From Psychrobacter immobilis (GTDB taxonomy: Bacteria > Pseudomonadota > Gammaproteobacteria > Pseudomonadales > Moraxellaceae): a stretch of DNA of 64,000 nt. Position numbers and translations under genes: made by a program. The DNA is taken from positions 310,001 to 374,000 of the forward strand of contig NZ_CAJGZJ010000001.1 of the NCBI RefSeq assembly GCF_904846225.1. Reading direction: 5' to 3'. Below the pieces are notes generated by a model. It saw only the letters and a list, made by a program, of their open reading frames with translations. It was not told the DNA's origin and made no database searches. Of this stretch, positions 54,020-64,000 are shown one piece after another (position 1 is the first letter of the stretch; every line of letters begins with the position of its first letter).

Positions 54020-55156
54020 TTGACCCAATTATCATCGTCCCATCTACCCACTAGTACTGCCGCTTATATTGGTCGTATGCTGCCAAAAGCATTATTGGCA
54101 ATGACTGTGGGCTTAGCACTTACCAGCTGTAGCAACTCTGACAATGCCGCTGCTGACGGTAGCACTGCCGCGAGTGATGTGACGCTTAATCTATATAACT
54201 GGTCAGAGTATATGCCCCAAGAGATTTTGGATGGCTTTAAGGAAGAGACTGGTATTAATGTCAACTACACTACCTTTGACTCTAACGAAGCCATGTACGC
54301 CAAGCTCAAACTGCTAGATGACTCAAGTCAGTATGACCTTGCAATTCCTTCGACTTATTATGTCGAAAAGATGGCAAAAGAAGGTCTATTGCAAGAGCTG
54401 GATAAGTCAAAATTGAGCAACTTCAAAAATCTAGACACCTCATTTACCAATACCAAAGTTGACCCCAACAATAAATACTCTATCCCTTATATGTGGGGTA
54501 GCACAGGGCTTGCCATCAATGGCGATGCCGTCGATCCTGCTGGCGTCAATAGTTGGAATGATCTGTGGAAACCTGAGTACAAGGGTCAAGTGATGCTGAT
54601 GAATGATGTGCGCGAAGTATTTGGCATGGCGCTACTCACTCTGGGTTACTCTGGCAACAGTAAGAACCCTGAGGAGATCAAGGCCGCTTATGACAAGCTC
54701 ACTACCCTCATGCCCAATGTGAAAACCTTTAATTCGGATGCCTCGCGCATGCCTTATATCGAAGGCGAAACCAATTTGGGTATGACATGGAACGGTGAGG
54801 CGGTCATGGCCAATGATGAAGGACTGACCAGCTTGGTTTATAAATACCCAACCGAAGGTGCCATATTGTGGATGGATAACTTTGTTATTCCCAAAAATGC
54901 CAAAAATGTGGATGCCGCCCATCAATTTATCAATTACTTGATGCGTCCCGAAAACGCCAAGATTGTCAGTGAAGAGATTGGCTATGCCTCACCGAATCTG
55001 GCAGCGCGTGAGCTGATGGACGAGAGCGTCCGTAACAATCCCACTATTTATCCTAGCAAAGACGTGCTCGCCAAAGCAGAATTTCAAGAAGACGTGGGCG
55101 ATGAAGCGCTACAAGTGTATCAGCAGTATTGGGATAAGCTAAAAACGGGCCGTTAA
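54020..55156 (+). CDS. PotD/PotF-type polyamine-binding lipoprotein
   Basis: The 378-residue protein has a lipoprotein signal ending in LTSC (Cys37). A spermidine/putrescine-binding fold follows: LYNWSEYMPQEILDGFKEET near residues 58-77, YDLAIPSTYYVEKMAKEGLL, WGSTGLAING, MTWNGEAVMAND and FVIPKNAKNVDAAHQFINYL. It would deliver polyamines to an ABC importer, but no potABC gene is adjacent. The start is a TTG at 54020 with AGGAGAGATATT before it, and no ATG fits as well. Confidence 0.9.
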   Translation: MTQLSSSHLPTSTAAYIGRMLPKALLAMTVGLALTSCSNSDNAAADGSTAASDVTLNLYNWSEYMPQEILDGFKEETGINVNYTTFDSNEAMYAKLKLLDDSSQYDLAIPSTYYVEKMAKEGLLQELDKSKLSNFKNLDTSFTNTKVDPNNKYSIPYMWGSTGLAINGDAVDPAGVNSWNDLWKPEYKGQVMLMNDVREVFGMALLTLGYSGNSKNPEEIKAAYDKLTTLMPNVKTFNSDASRMPYIEGETNLGMTWNGEAVMANDEGLTSLVYKYPTEGAILWMDNFVIPKNAKNVDAAHQFINYLMRPENAKIVSEEIGYASPNLAARELMDESVRNNPTIYPSKDVLAKAEFQEDVGDEALQVYQQYWDKLKTGR

Positions 55157-55222
55157 TCGCAAATTGTTAATTTCTAGCCGTTAATGTAAAACGTGACAGT
55201 AACGAGAAAAGAAAACTCAAAA

Positions 55223-55259
55223 AATAAAACGCTGACTTTAGATAGTCAGCGTTTTTTTA
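55223..55259. terminator. Bidirectional terminator
   Basis: AAAACGCTGAC pairs with GTCAGCGTTTT around TTTAGATA, with A and T runs, between convergent genes. Confidence 0.9.
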
Positions 55260-55260
55260 T

Positions 55261-56472
55261 TTATAAATGCAAATCTGTCTCGCCGCCATGCTGCTTTATT
55301 TTACGCTGCTCACGACGTTGATAACCTAAGCCAGATGCTGCATACCAATGCGGCTTGGTGGTCTGCAATAAGTCACTTAACTGCTGCAACTGGGTTTGTA
55401 AGGTTTGCGTCAACCAAAAATATCCCTGCCACTCAAATGCCAAATGTTGTACGCTTGGATATTCTGATACGGCGATGCGAGTAATGGGACGAAACATTTC
55501 GTCGCTTGGACTACGAAGCACCGCTGCCATATGCTGCATGGCTTGGGTCAGCTCATGCTGATAATGTATCAATAAAGTATGGTTGTCATCATCGATTTCA
55601 ATATTTGCTAAACGCGGTGCGGCACTTAATAATAAATCAATCGTACCGATGACATTACGGTGCGTACGCTGAATGGTTTCTAACGTCTCTTTTTTGATTC
55701 CTGACTCACTCGCTGTCGCAGCGATATGTGGCCGTACCGCTAGTAGCCGTTTATTTATCTGTTGTAGGGCAGTGACTAATCGCTTGTTAACAGGCACTCC
55801 AGTCACTGAAAAGGCAGCTGGATTGTGCTGTTGAACAGAATCATCCATCGTCCCTTCAGCCATATCAATATGATTGCCCACGCTAGCATAGAGACTGCTA
55901 CAGGCCTCAAGGTTACTGCCTAATAAAAAACGCCACATCAAGGTCGACTTCAGTGGCAAAATCAGTGTCACGGCGACAGCAATGCCAGTTCCGAGTAAGA
56001 TATTCAGAGCGCGGTAAATCCCATCTTGACCGATGGTACTATGACCGACATTTGAGACAATCATCAACATAGTGATACCCGTAAGCAAACCGGTATACCC
56101 AAGTCGTCTGACTGCCAAATAGCCAATGATACCACTGAGCAGTCCAATGAGCGCATAATCTACCCACAACCATGCCCCCGCGTTTTGACTGAACCACAAA
56201 ACAGCTAGAGCAATAGCGATACCAAATAAAGTACCAAGCACACGCTCTTTGGCTTTGGTATAGATTGCGCCTTGATATTGCAATAAACCCAAAATGATAA
56301 AAACGGTAATGGTCGTCCATTCTCCATGAGGGAGACTTGTGACTTTATTGACTAGTAAAGCAATAATCACAGCCATACCCAAACGTATGGCATGCAAGAT
56401 ATCTGCATATTGGTAGCGGACATAAGGCTCAACAAACGGTGCGGTAAATCGTTGCCATATAGTTAACTTCAC
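55261..56472 (-). CDS. FUSC-family membrane protein (YccS/AaeB-like)
   Basis: The 403-residue protein has five to six membrane segments in the first 180 residues (HAIRLGMAVIIALLVNKVTS, FIILGLLQYQGAIYTKAKER, ALYGLLSGIIGYLAVRRLGY-like). A long cytoplasmic helical domain of about 200 residues follows. This is the half-length FUSC layout seen in putative aromatic-acid or fusaric-acid exporters. No periplasmic adaptor gene is adjacent. Confidence 0.85.
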   Translation of the reverse strand: MKLTIWQRFTAPFVEPYVRYQYADILHAIRLGMAVIIALLVNKVTSLPHGEWTTITVFIILGLLQYQGAIYTKAKERVLGTLFGIAIALAVLWFSQNAGAWLWVDYALIGLLSGIIGYLAVRRLGYTGLLTGITMLMIVSNVGHSTIGQDGIYRALNILLGTGIAVAVTLILPLKSTLMWRFLLGSNLEACSSLYASVGNHIDMAEGTMDDSVQQHNPAAFSVTGVPVNKRLVTALQQINKRLLAVRPHIAATASESGIKKETLETIQRTHRNVIGTIDLLLSAAPRLANIEIDDDNHTLLIHYQHELTQAMQHMAAVLRSPSDEMFRPITRIAVSEYPSVQHLAFEWQGYFWLTQTLQTQLQQLSDLLQTTKPHWYAASGLGYQRREQRKIKQHGGETDLHL

Positions 56473-56660
56473 GCAAGACTGCCCTTTTTGGTTAATGGTA
56501 AAAATAAATAATAGAGATTAGAGTCTAACCGTTAACATGCTAGCAGTAGTGCCTCCATTTACAAAGCAATTATCAAAAAAAACGCCGTTCGCCTGTTAAA
56601 AGACAAAAGACGTTCTAGATTGAAATCACCGATAAATATCTAAGAGCAACGAGGTTTAAT

Positions 56661-58267
<1,607 letters not shown>

Positions 58268-58351
58268 TCACTTACCTGCTTAAAACCTGTGAGTTAAAAC
58301 GTATCTAAAAACCTATTGCTGAATAGTCCAATCAAAGCTGCTATCGATCAG

Positions 58352-61300
58352 CTATTGTGGATCAGCCATGGTGGTTTTGAGCAGGCTTGCAATATTCGCC
58401 GCTTTTGGTTTTACTAAGTAAAACTTACGAACATAGTGTTCAAAGTCATCCAATATCGTTTGACCCCATGCACTACCCGTTTTATCTACATGCGTTTTAA
58501 TCACTTGTTGCAAATGGATGCGATGTTCTTCGGTTTGTTCACTTGAAATACGGTTAAGATCGATGAGCTCGTGGTTGCAGCGATCAAAGAAGTCGCCTTC
58601 CATATCGAGCACATACGCGAAACCGCCTGTCATACCTGCGCCAAAGTTGAGACCAGTACGTCCAAGAATCGTGATCATTCCACCTGTCATATATTCACAG
58701 CAATGATCGCCTGTGCCTTCGATGACAGCATGCGCACCTGAATTACGAACACCAAAGCGCTCGCCTGCCGTACCAGATGCATTCAACTTACCACCTGTTG
58801 CACCATATAGGCAGGTGTTACCGATAATGGCCGTATCTTGAGCAATAAAGCTCGAATCTTTCGGTGGATAAATGACGATCTCACCGCCTGCCATGCCTTT
58901 ACCCACATAGTCATTGGCATCGCCTTCAAGCTCAATATTTAAACCGCCTGCATTCCAGACGCCCAAGCTTTGTCCCGCGGTACCCGTTAGACGCAACCTA
59001 ATAGGCATATCGCTCATACCAAGATTGCCCCACAGCTGCGCAATTTCACCAGAAATACGAGCACCAATAGAGCGATCACAGTTACCAACATCATAGCTAT
59101 AATCGCCACCTGTACCTTGGCGAATACTCAATAACATATCACTAATCATCCGCTCAGCGAGCAAGCCTTTATCAAACGGTGCATTTCGCTCTACTTGACA
59201 GGTTTGCGCTTTACCTGCACTTGCTGGATGGCTAAACAACAAAGGCGTTAAGTCGAGGTGACGCTGTTTGTCGGTATTACCTTCTAATACTTCGAGCAAA
59301 TCAGTACGTCCGACCAGCTCTTCCATACTCCGCACACCCAATGCTGCTAGCCACTCACGTGTTTCAGTCGCAACGAATTTAAAGAAGTTAATCAACATCT
59401 CAGCTTCGCCAATGAAATGCCCGTCACGTAATTTGGCTTTTTGAGTGGCAACCCCTGTGGGACAGTTATTTAAATGGCAAATACGTAAGTATTTACAGCC
59501 AACTGCGATCATCGGCGTCGTACCAAAACCGAAGCTTTCTGCACCAAGGATAGCCGCTTTTACCACATCGAGACCCGTCTTTAGACCGCCATCGGTTTGA
59601 ATACGTACTTTGTCTCGTAGACCATTGACGCGTAGCGACTGATGAGTCTCAGCAAGACCTAACTCCCATGGCGAGCCTGCATGATGGATCGAGGATAGCG
59701 GAGATGCCGCTGTACCACCATCATAGCCTGAGATGGTAATTAAATCTGCATAGGCTTTCGCAACACCCGTGGCGATGGTGCCGACGCCTGGACGTGATAC
59801 CAATTTAACAGAAACCAAGGCATCTGGATTGACTTGTTTTAAATCAAAAATTAGCTGCGCCAAGTCCTCAATAGAGTAGATATCATGGTGCGGCGGTGGA
59901 GAAATGAGCGTCACACCCGGCACAGAGTAGCGCAAACGTGCAATCAGAGCATTAACCTTACCGCCCGGCAGCTGACCGCCTTCACCCGGTTTAGCACCTT
60001 GAGCGACTTTAATCTGCATCACTTCCGCTGAGCGTAGATACGCAGGCGTCACGCCAAAACGACCAGAGGCAACTTGCTTAATTTTTGAGTTACGTAACGT
60101 GCCATAACGTACTGGATCTTCTCCGCCTTCACCAGAGTTTGAGCGCCCACCAATCGTGTTCATCGCCATAGCGATGGCTTCATGGGCTTCAGGAGATAGC
60201 GCGCCTAATGACATGCCAGCAGAGTCAAAGCGTGTCAAAATCTTGGAGATATCTTCAACGTCATTGACATCGATACTGTTGTCAGTCTTTAGCTGTAATA
60301 AGTCACGCAACGTCGCCACTGGACGGCTATTAACCAGATTCGCATACTGACGGTAATTATCATAATCACCCGTTCGTACTGCCGTATGTAAGCTGTTAAT
60401 CACATCTGGATTAAAGGCGTGATATTCTTTGTTGAAGACAAACTTGAGCAGACCACCTTGATCCAGTGGTGCGCGACGTTTGAAGGCATTCGCCGCCAAT
60501 TGTGCCTGATCCGCTGCCAAATCTGCAAAGGTTGCGCCTTTGATACGACTTTGCACGCCTTTAAAGCACAAGCTGACGACTTCTTCAGAGAGTCCAACCG
60601 CTTCAAATAATTGTGCGCCGCGATAAGAAACAATAGTAGAGATGCCCATTTTTGATAATATTTTTAGCAGACCTTTATCCAAACCTTTGCGGAAATTAAC
60701 TCGCGCTTGAATCGGATCGCCCAGCAACTCACCTGTAGCGACTAAATCATCAATCACATCATAGGCCAAATATGGATAAATACAGGTCGCGCCAAAGCCA
60801 ATTAATACCGCCACTTGATGAGAATCACGAGCAAGACCTGTCTCAATGATCAAATTGGCATCGGTGCGAATACCTTGTGCAATCAGATAATGATGCACGG
60901 CACCAGTCACCATGATGGCATTGGCAGGTACTTTATCTACATCGATGGCTTTATCAGACAATACAATCAGCGTGTGACCCGCACGAATACTGCTGGCCAC
61001 TTGCTCACAAATGGTGGTAATGGCTTCAGACAATGTTAGGTTACGGTCATAGTTCAGATCAATACGAGCTATCTTGAACGCTGGATCACCCAATGTTTCA
61101 AGCTGCTGCATTTTGCTGGCTGACAATACTGGTGACGATAGAATAATACGATGAGCGTCTCTCGCTGACGGCGCAAACACATTAGTTTCAGCACCCAAGC
61201 AAGTTTGTAGCGACATCACAATTGATTCACGCAATGGATCGATTGGTGGATTGGTTACCTGTGCAAACTGCTGACGGAAAAAATCACCGACATGACGAAT

Positions 61301-62815
61301 TTGCTGCGACAGCACTGCCATTGGCGTATCGTCACCCATTGAACCGACTGGCTCTTGGCCATTTTCAGCATTGGGACGAATAATCTCTGTGCGCTCTTCA
61401 TTGGTGATGTGATACATTTTTTGTAGTGCTTTTAGCGCATCACCGCGGCAAGACTGCGCTGCCAATGTCTCTTCTAAACGCTCATCATCACGAATACGTG
61501 TCGCCTCTTCACGTAACCATTTGCGATACGGATGGGCTTCTTTTAGTAAGGTCGCAATCGCATTGGTATCTAAAATCTGACCATTCAAAGTATCAATGAC
61601 CAACATCTGACCAGGGCCAACACGTCCTTTTGCCAAGACATCTTTTGGCGAATAATCCCAAACGCCAACCTCAGAGGCAACCGTGATATAGCCATTTTTG
61701 GTGGTTACCCAGCGCGACGGACGCAAACCATTCCGATCAAGCATACAAACAGCATAGCGTCCATCTTGAATCACCAAACCTGCTGGACCGTCCCACGCTT
61801 CCATATGCTGCGAGTAAAACTCATAAAACGCGCGCAAGTCCATATCCATGCTATCGACGTTTTGCCACGCTGGCGGCACGAGAATCGACATCGCATGAAA
61901 CAGATTCATACCGCCTGACATCAATACTTCTAGCATATTATCTAAGCTTGATGAATCTGAACCCGTGCTATTCACCAGCGGTGTCAATTCATTTAAATTG
62001 GGCAGTTTTTCTGATTTTAATTTTGGCGTACGTGCTTCAGACCAGTTGCGGTTACCGGTAATGGTATTCAACTCACCATTATGGGCAAGGTAACGAAAGG
62101 GTTGAGCCAATGGCCAGCGTGGTAAGGTATTGGTTGAAAAACGTTGATGGAACACTACAATATGTGACGCCAATCGCTCATCTTGTAAGTCCAAAAAGAA
62201 CGCTGGCAAGTCTGATGGCATCACCAAACCTTTATAAATAATCGTCTGGCAACTTAATGAGCAAACATAAAACAGCTCATCATCCACCAAACGTTGCTCT
62301 GCTTTTTTACGGGCAACAAACAGTTTACGGTTAAAATCATCCGCCGCCAGCTCATTGGGTGCATTGACAAACACTTGCTTAAAATCTGGTAATGTCTCAC
62401 GACCAATCTCACCCACGATACTCAGATCAAGCGGTACATCGCGCCAACCAGCCACCTCTAATCCTTGCGCGGTAATCTCATCGCTCAGTACTTGCTGGCT
62501 ATGCTTGGCTTTAGAAGCATCTACATTGACGAATACCATACCCACTGCAAAGTTATCGGTAATGGCTAACTGTTGCTCAGCGGCGATTTTTTTAAAGAAT
62601 TCAGTAGGCGTCGCCAGCAATAGGCCACAACCGTCACCCGTTCTACCATCAGCAGCAACACCGCCGCGATGGGTCATACAACTTAGACTATGAATGGCCG
62701 TCTTTACCAAATCATGGCTGGCTTGTCCCTCAATATGAGCAATTAAACCGAAACCGCAATTATCAGAAAAATCATCCGGCGTGGCCAGGTGAGTATGTGA
62801 GGAAATCATTGACAT
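58352..62815 (-). CDS. gltB: Glutamate synthase (NADPH) large subunit
   Basis: The 1487-residue protein has a class II glutamine amidotransferase domain whose nucleophile is Cys20 in [14 protein letters not shown] after a 19-residue propeptide. The central and FMN-binding synthase domains follow ([37 protein letters not shown]), with the [3Fe-4S] cluster [18 protein letters not shown] beta-helix is at the C-terminus. It makes two glutamates from 2-oxoglutarate and glutamine. The start at 62815 follows AAAGGACAAGCT; an upstream extension to 62947 is unlike any GltB. Confidence 0.97.
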   Translation of the reverse strand: MSMISSHTHLATPDDFSDNCGFGLIAHIEGQASHDLVKTAIHSLSCMTHRGGVAADGRTGDGCGLLLATPTEFFKKIAAEQQLAITDNFAVGMVFVNVDASKAKHSQQVLSDEITAQGLEVAGWRDVPLDLSIVGEIGRETLPDFKQVFVNAPNELAADDFNRKLFVARKKAEQRLVDDELFYVCSLSCQTIIYKGLVMPSDLPAFFLDLQDERLASHIVVFHQRFSTNTLPRWPLAQPFRYLAHNGELNTITGNRNWSEARTPKLKSEKLPNLNELTPLVNSTGSDSSSLDNMLEVLMSGGMNLFHAMSILVPPAWQNVDSMDMDLRAFYEFYSQHMEAWDGPAGLVIQDGRYAVCMLDRNGLRPSRWVTTKNGYITVASEVGVWDYSPKDVLAKGRVGPGQMLVIDTLNGQILDTNAIATLLKEAHPYRKWLREEATRIRDDERLEETLAAQSCRGDALKALQKMYHITNEERTEIIRPNAENGQEPVGSMGDDTPMAVLSQQIRHVGDFFRQQFAQVTNPPIDPLRESIVMSLQTCLGAETNVFAPSARDAHRIILSSPVLSASKMQQLETLGDPAFKIARIDLNYDRNLTLSEAITTICEQVASSIRAGHTLIVLSDKAIDVDKVPANAIMVTGAVHHYLIAQGIRTDANLIIETGLARDSHQVAVLIGFGATCIYPYLAYDVIDDLVATGELLGDPIQARVNFRKGLDKGLLKILSKMGISTIVSYRGAQLFEAVGLSEEVVSLCFKGVQSRIKGATFADLAADQAQLAANAFKRRAPLDQGGLLKFVFNKEYHAFNPDVINSLHTAVRTGDYDNYRQYANLVNSRPVATLRDLLQLKTDNSIDVNDVEDISKILTRFDSAGMSLGALSPEAHEAIAMAMNTIGGRSNSGEGGEDPVRYGTLRNSKIKQVASGRFGVTPAYLRSAEVMQIKVAQGAKPGEGGQLPGGKVNALIARLRYSVPGVTLISPPPHHDIYSIEDLAQLIFDLKQVNPDALVSVKLVSRPGVGTIATGVAKAYADLITISGYDGGTAASPLSSIHHAGSPWELGLAETHQSLRVNGLRDKVRIQTDGGLKTGLDVVKAAILGAESFGFGTTPMIAVGCKYLRICHLNNCPTGVATQKAKLRDGHFIGEAEMLINFFKFVATETREWLAALGVRSMEELVGRTDLLEVLEGNTDKQRHLDLTPLLFSHPASAGKAQTCQVERNAPFDKGLLAERMISDMLLSIRQGTGGDYSYDVGNCDRSIGARISGEIAQLWGNLGMSDMPIRLRLTGTAGQSLGVWNAGGLNIELEGDANDYVGKGMAGGEIVIYPPKDSSFIAQDTAIIGNTCLYGATGGKLNASGTAGERFGVRNSGAHAVIEGTGDHCCEYMTGGMITILGRTGLNFGAGMTGGFAYVLDMEGDFFDRCNHELIDLNRISSEQTEEHRIHLQQVIKTHVDKTGSAWGQTILDDFEHYVRKFYLVKPKAANIASLLKTTMADPQ

Positions 62816-63640
62816 AGCTTGTCCTTTTAAGTAAACGGGTCGCCTATATATCCAATGCGGAGCATAAGCTGGTATCCGTAGGTAGAACGGGCTGATAATT
62901 AATATTCGTATATCCGGATTAATAAATAGTATGACGCTCAGAGACATTATGCTTTATGAGTAAGTAGCAATCCTTGACCTTACTAATCATGAGCTCATGT
63001 TTTGACAGACAAGTAGCGTATTAAGAGATAGTAAGTCCTAGTCCCTAACAACGGGATGCCATACAATTCTGTATATCAATTAATTAGTCACCAATAACAT
63101 GCTGTCGTTATTTTGAATTGAGTGTCGATCGTTACTTTGTCATACCTAACGCTAAAAGTTGATTGGATAGGCATTAAGTAACATTATATTTGACTAATTT
63201 TGAATATCTGACGCTCTGTATTCAAGCGCTTTATGAACTCTAAAAAGAGTGACAATAAGAGAGGTTGCGCTACTTGCAATAGCTTGAATATCAATAACAA
63301 ATAGCCGCGCTTGAGACAACAAACTTTATTAACGTGTCTTATAAATAATAGAAGCTTACTAAATAATTGTTAATAAACAGTTTATTACGATAACTGTACA
63401 GAACGTCGCCCACAGTTATATTAGTTAATGATGGGCAAAAAATCTAGTCTTTTCTACTGATTCATTAGCCATATTTTGTAAGAGTATTTATTACTATTGG
63501 TTATAGGACAAATAAAATCTTTAGGCTGAGTCTAACTTAAAGTAATGGTTATAAGGGTTAATGCCTAAGATTCATTGACTCTTAATCTATCCAACTGAGT
63601 GTTTTTAGCATTGATAGAATACTGCTGTTAGCATCAATAG
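62816..63640. other. Long AT-rich leader and spacer upstream of gltB
   Basis: About 820 bp without a recognisable gene. It must contain the gltB promoter. I see no riboswitch motif, tRNA or element end; a few stop-dense short ORFs are not credible. Confidence 0.45.
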
Positions 63641-63644
63641 AATA

Positions 63645-63719
63645 CTAAAAACACCTTAAAACGCTACGGTACTGCTGGTATGCATGTTTTTCACTGACTA
63701 TATTTTTTCACTGACTATA
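63645..63719. repeat. Deleted copy of the family A repeat
   Basis: CCTTAAAACGCTACGGTACTGCTGGTAT matches the left flank and first stem arm of the copies at 1335 and 8434. The loop and second arm are absent. The sequence jumps to TTTTTCACTGACTATA twice in tandem, which resembles the element end. Confidence 0.6.
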
Positions 63720-63732
63720 TAAAGCCCCATAA

Positions 63733-63768
63733 AAAAACCCGCCAACCATTTTGGTTAGCGGGTTTTTG
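63733..63768. terminator. Bidirectional intrinsic terminator
   Basis: AACCCGCCAACCA pairs with TGGTTAGCGGGTT around TTT, with A and T runs. On the minus strand it ends the gene at 63842. Confidence 0.9.
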
Positions 63769-63841
63769 ATAGTCACCATGCTTGTTTAATATCATGATTG
63801 ATTCATGCTATAGATCGCTCAATCATAGCAATCACTAAAAA

Positions 63842-64000
63842 TTAATTACTCTTGTCTTCTATCAACGCTTTTAGGCTATCGCTATTACTCTTAGAAGAGT
63901 TGTTATTGGCAGAGTTTGTACTGTTACTTGGTGGTTTGGGTGTTGCCACCACTGGCGGTTTTTTAGGAGCGCTATTATCAGTATTTGATGTACCTTGCGA
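63842..64000 (-). CDS. C-terminal part of a Pro/Ser/Asn-rich protein (cut by window edge)
   Basis: The minus strand is open from the window edge to a stop at 63842, 52 codons. It reads as a low-complexity tail (PKKPPVVATPKPPSNSTNSA) ending in a short helix, SLKALIEDKSN. The body of the protein is outside the window. A cell-envelope protein with a proline-rich linker is likely, but I cannot name it. Confidence 0.6.
   Translation of the reverse strand, partial: SQGTSNTDNSAPKKPPVVATPKPPSNSTNSANNNSSKSNSDSLKALIEDKSN

Noticed and set aside
62816-62947. 44-residue N-terminal extension of gltB
   Set aside because: The ATG at 62815 has a good ribosome site and gives the short propeptide normal for GltB; the extension is hydrophobic and unlike the family.

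Overview
The window looks like a chromosomal segment of a Moraxellaceae bacterium, most likely Psychrobacter. This rests on the gene repertoire (M16C insulinase-type protease, HemJ, PA3496-type acidic protein, ParC, GltBD, tandem FadD, BLUF-like proteins), the moderately AT-rich composition and the many short palindromic intergenic elements. It is an inference, since no rRNA or other taxonomic marker is present. I see no rRNA or tRNA gene, CRISPR array, complete insertion sequence, phage or plasmid function.

Layout. 1-9.6 kb: the end of a CoA-diphosphatase-type NUDIX gene, a zinc-ribbon NUDIX hydrolase, a large M16C protease, UspA, a divergent LysR / YeiH-type exporter pair, a cold-shock protein and a YbaN-type membrane protein. 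9.9-11.1 kb: a TPP riboswitch controlling a lone THI5/NMT1-like protein. 11.1-20.0 kb: an accessory stretch with a thioredoxin-like lipoprotein, a TerD-vWA protein flanked by two broken copies of its own 5' end, a sterol-desaturase-family enzyme, an AT-rich P-loop ATPase, an NhaC/YuiF-type antiporter and a small membrane protein. Here partial, diverged copies of the valS 3' end alternate with cargo genes. 20-35 kb: valS, an FNT-family channel, two YbjQ-type proteins, YgfB, a PA3496-type protein, an AhpA/YtjB-like protein divergent from serB, a DUF368 protein, an SCP2 protein, bioB and hemJ. 35-47 kb: a secreted papain-fold-like protein, rph, two fadD paralogues, a YfbK-type vWA lipoprotein and parC. 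47-56 kb: small secreted and membrane proteins, a PEBP-like protein, two tandem BLUF-like proteins, a hemerythrin protein, a Cof-type phosphatase, a PotD-type lipoprotein and a FUSC protein. 56.7-62.8 kb: gltD and gltB. The right edge cuts the end of a low-complexity protein.

Repeats dominate the intergenic space. Family A is about 145 bp, has TATAGT...ACTATA ends, and carries a central hairpin with a near-constant loop and stems that change on both sides together. Family B is 173-174 bp with TAGGGCGTGTCCTCA ends. A 331-bp relative (family C) has TAGGGCRTGTTTGA ends. Several sit within a few bases of stop codons, and one supplies the gltD stop.

Most interesting points: (1) a TPP riboswitch in which an 8-nt sequence of the aptamer closing stem is identical to the Shine-Dalgarno region, giving a readable OFF/ON pairing switch, placed before an orphan THI5-like protein with no export signal or permease; (2) additive integration at the valS 3' end, plus similar terD scars; (3) covarying hairpins with a conserved loop; (4) two adjacent BLUF-like proteins that have each lost a different flavin-site residue.
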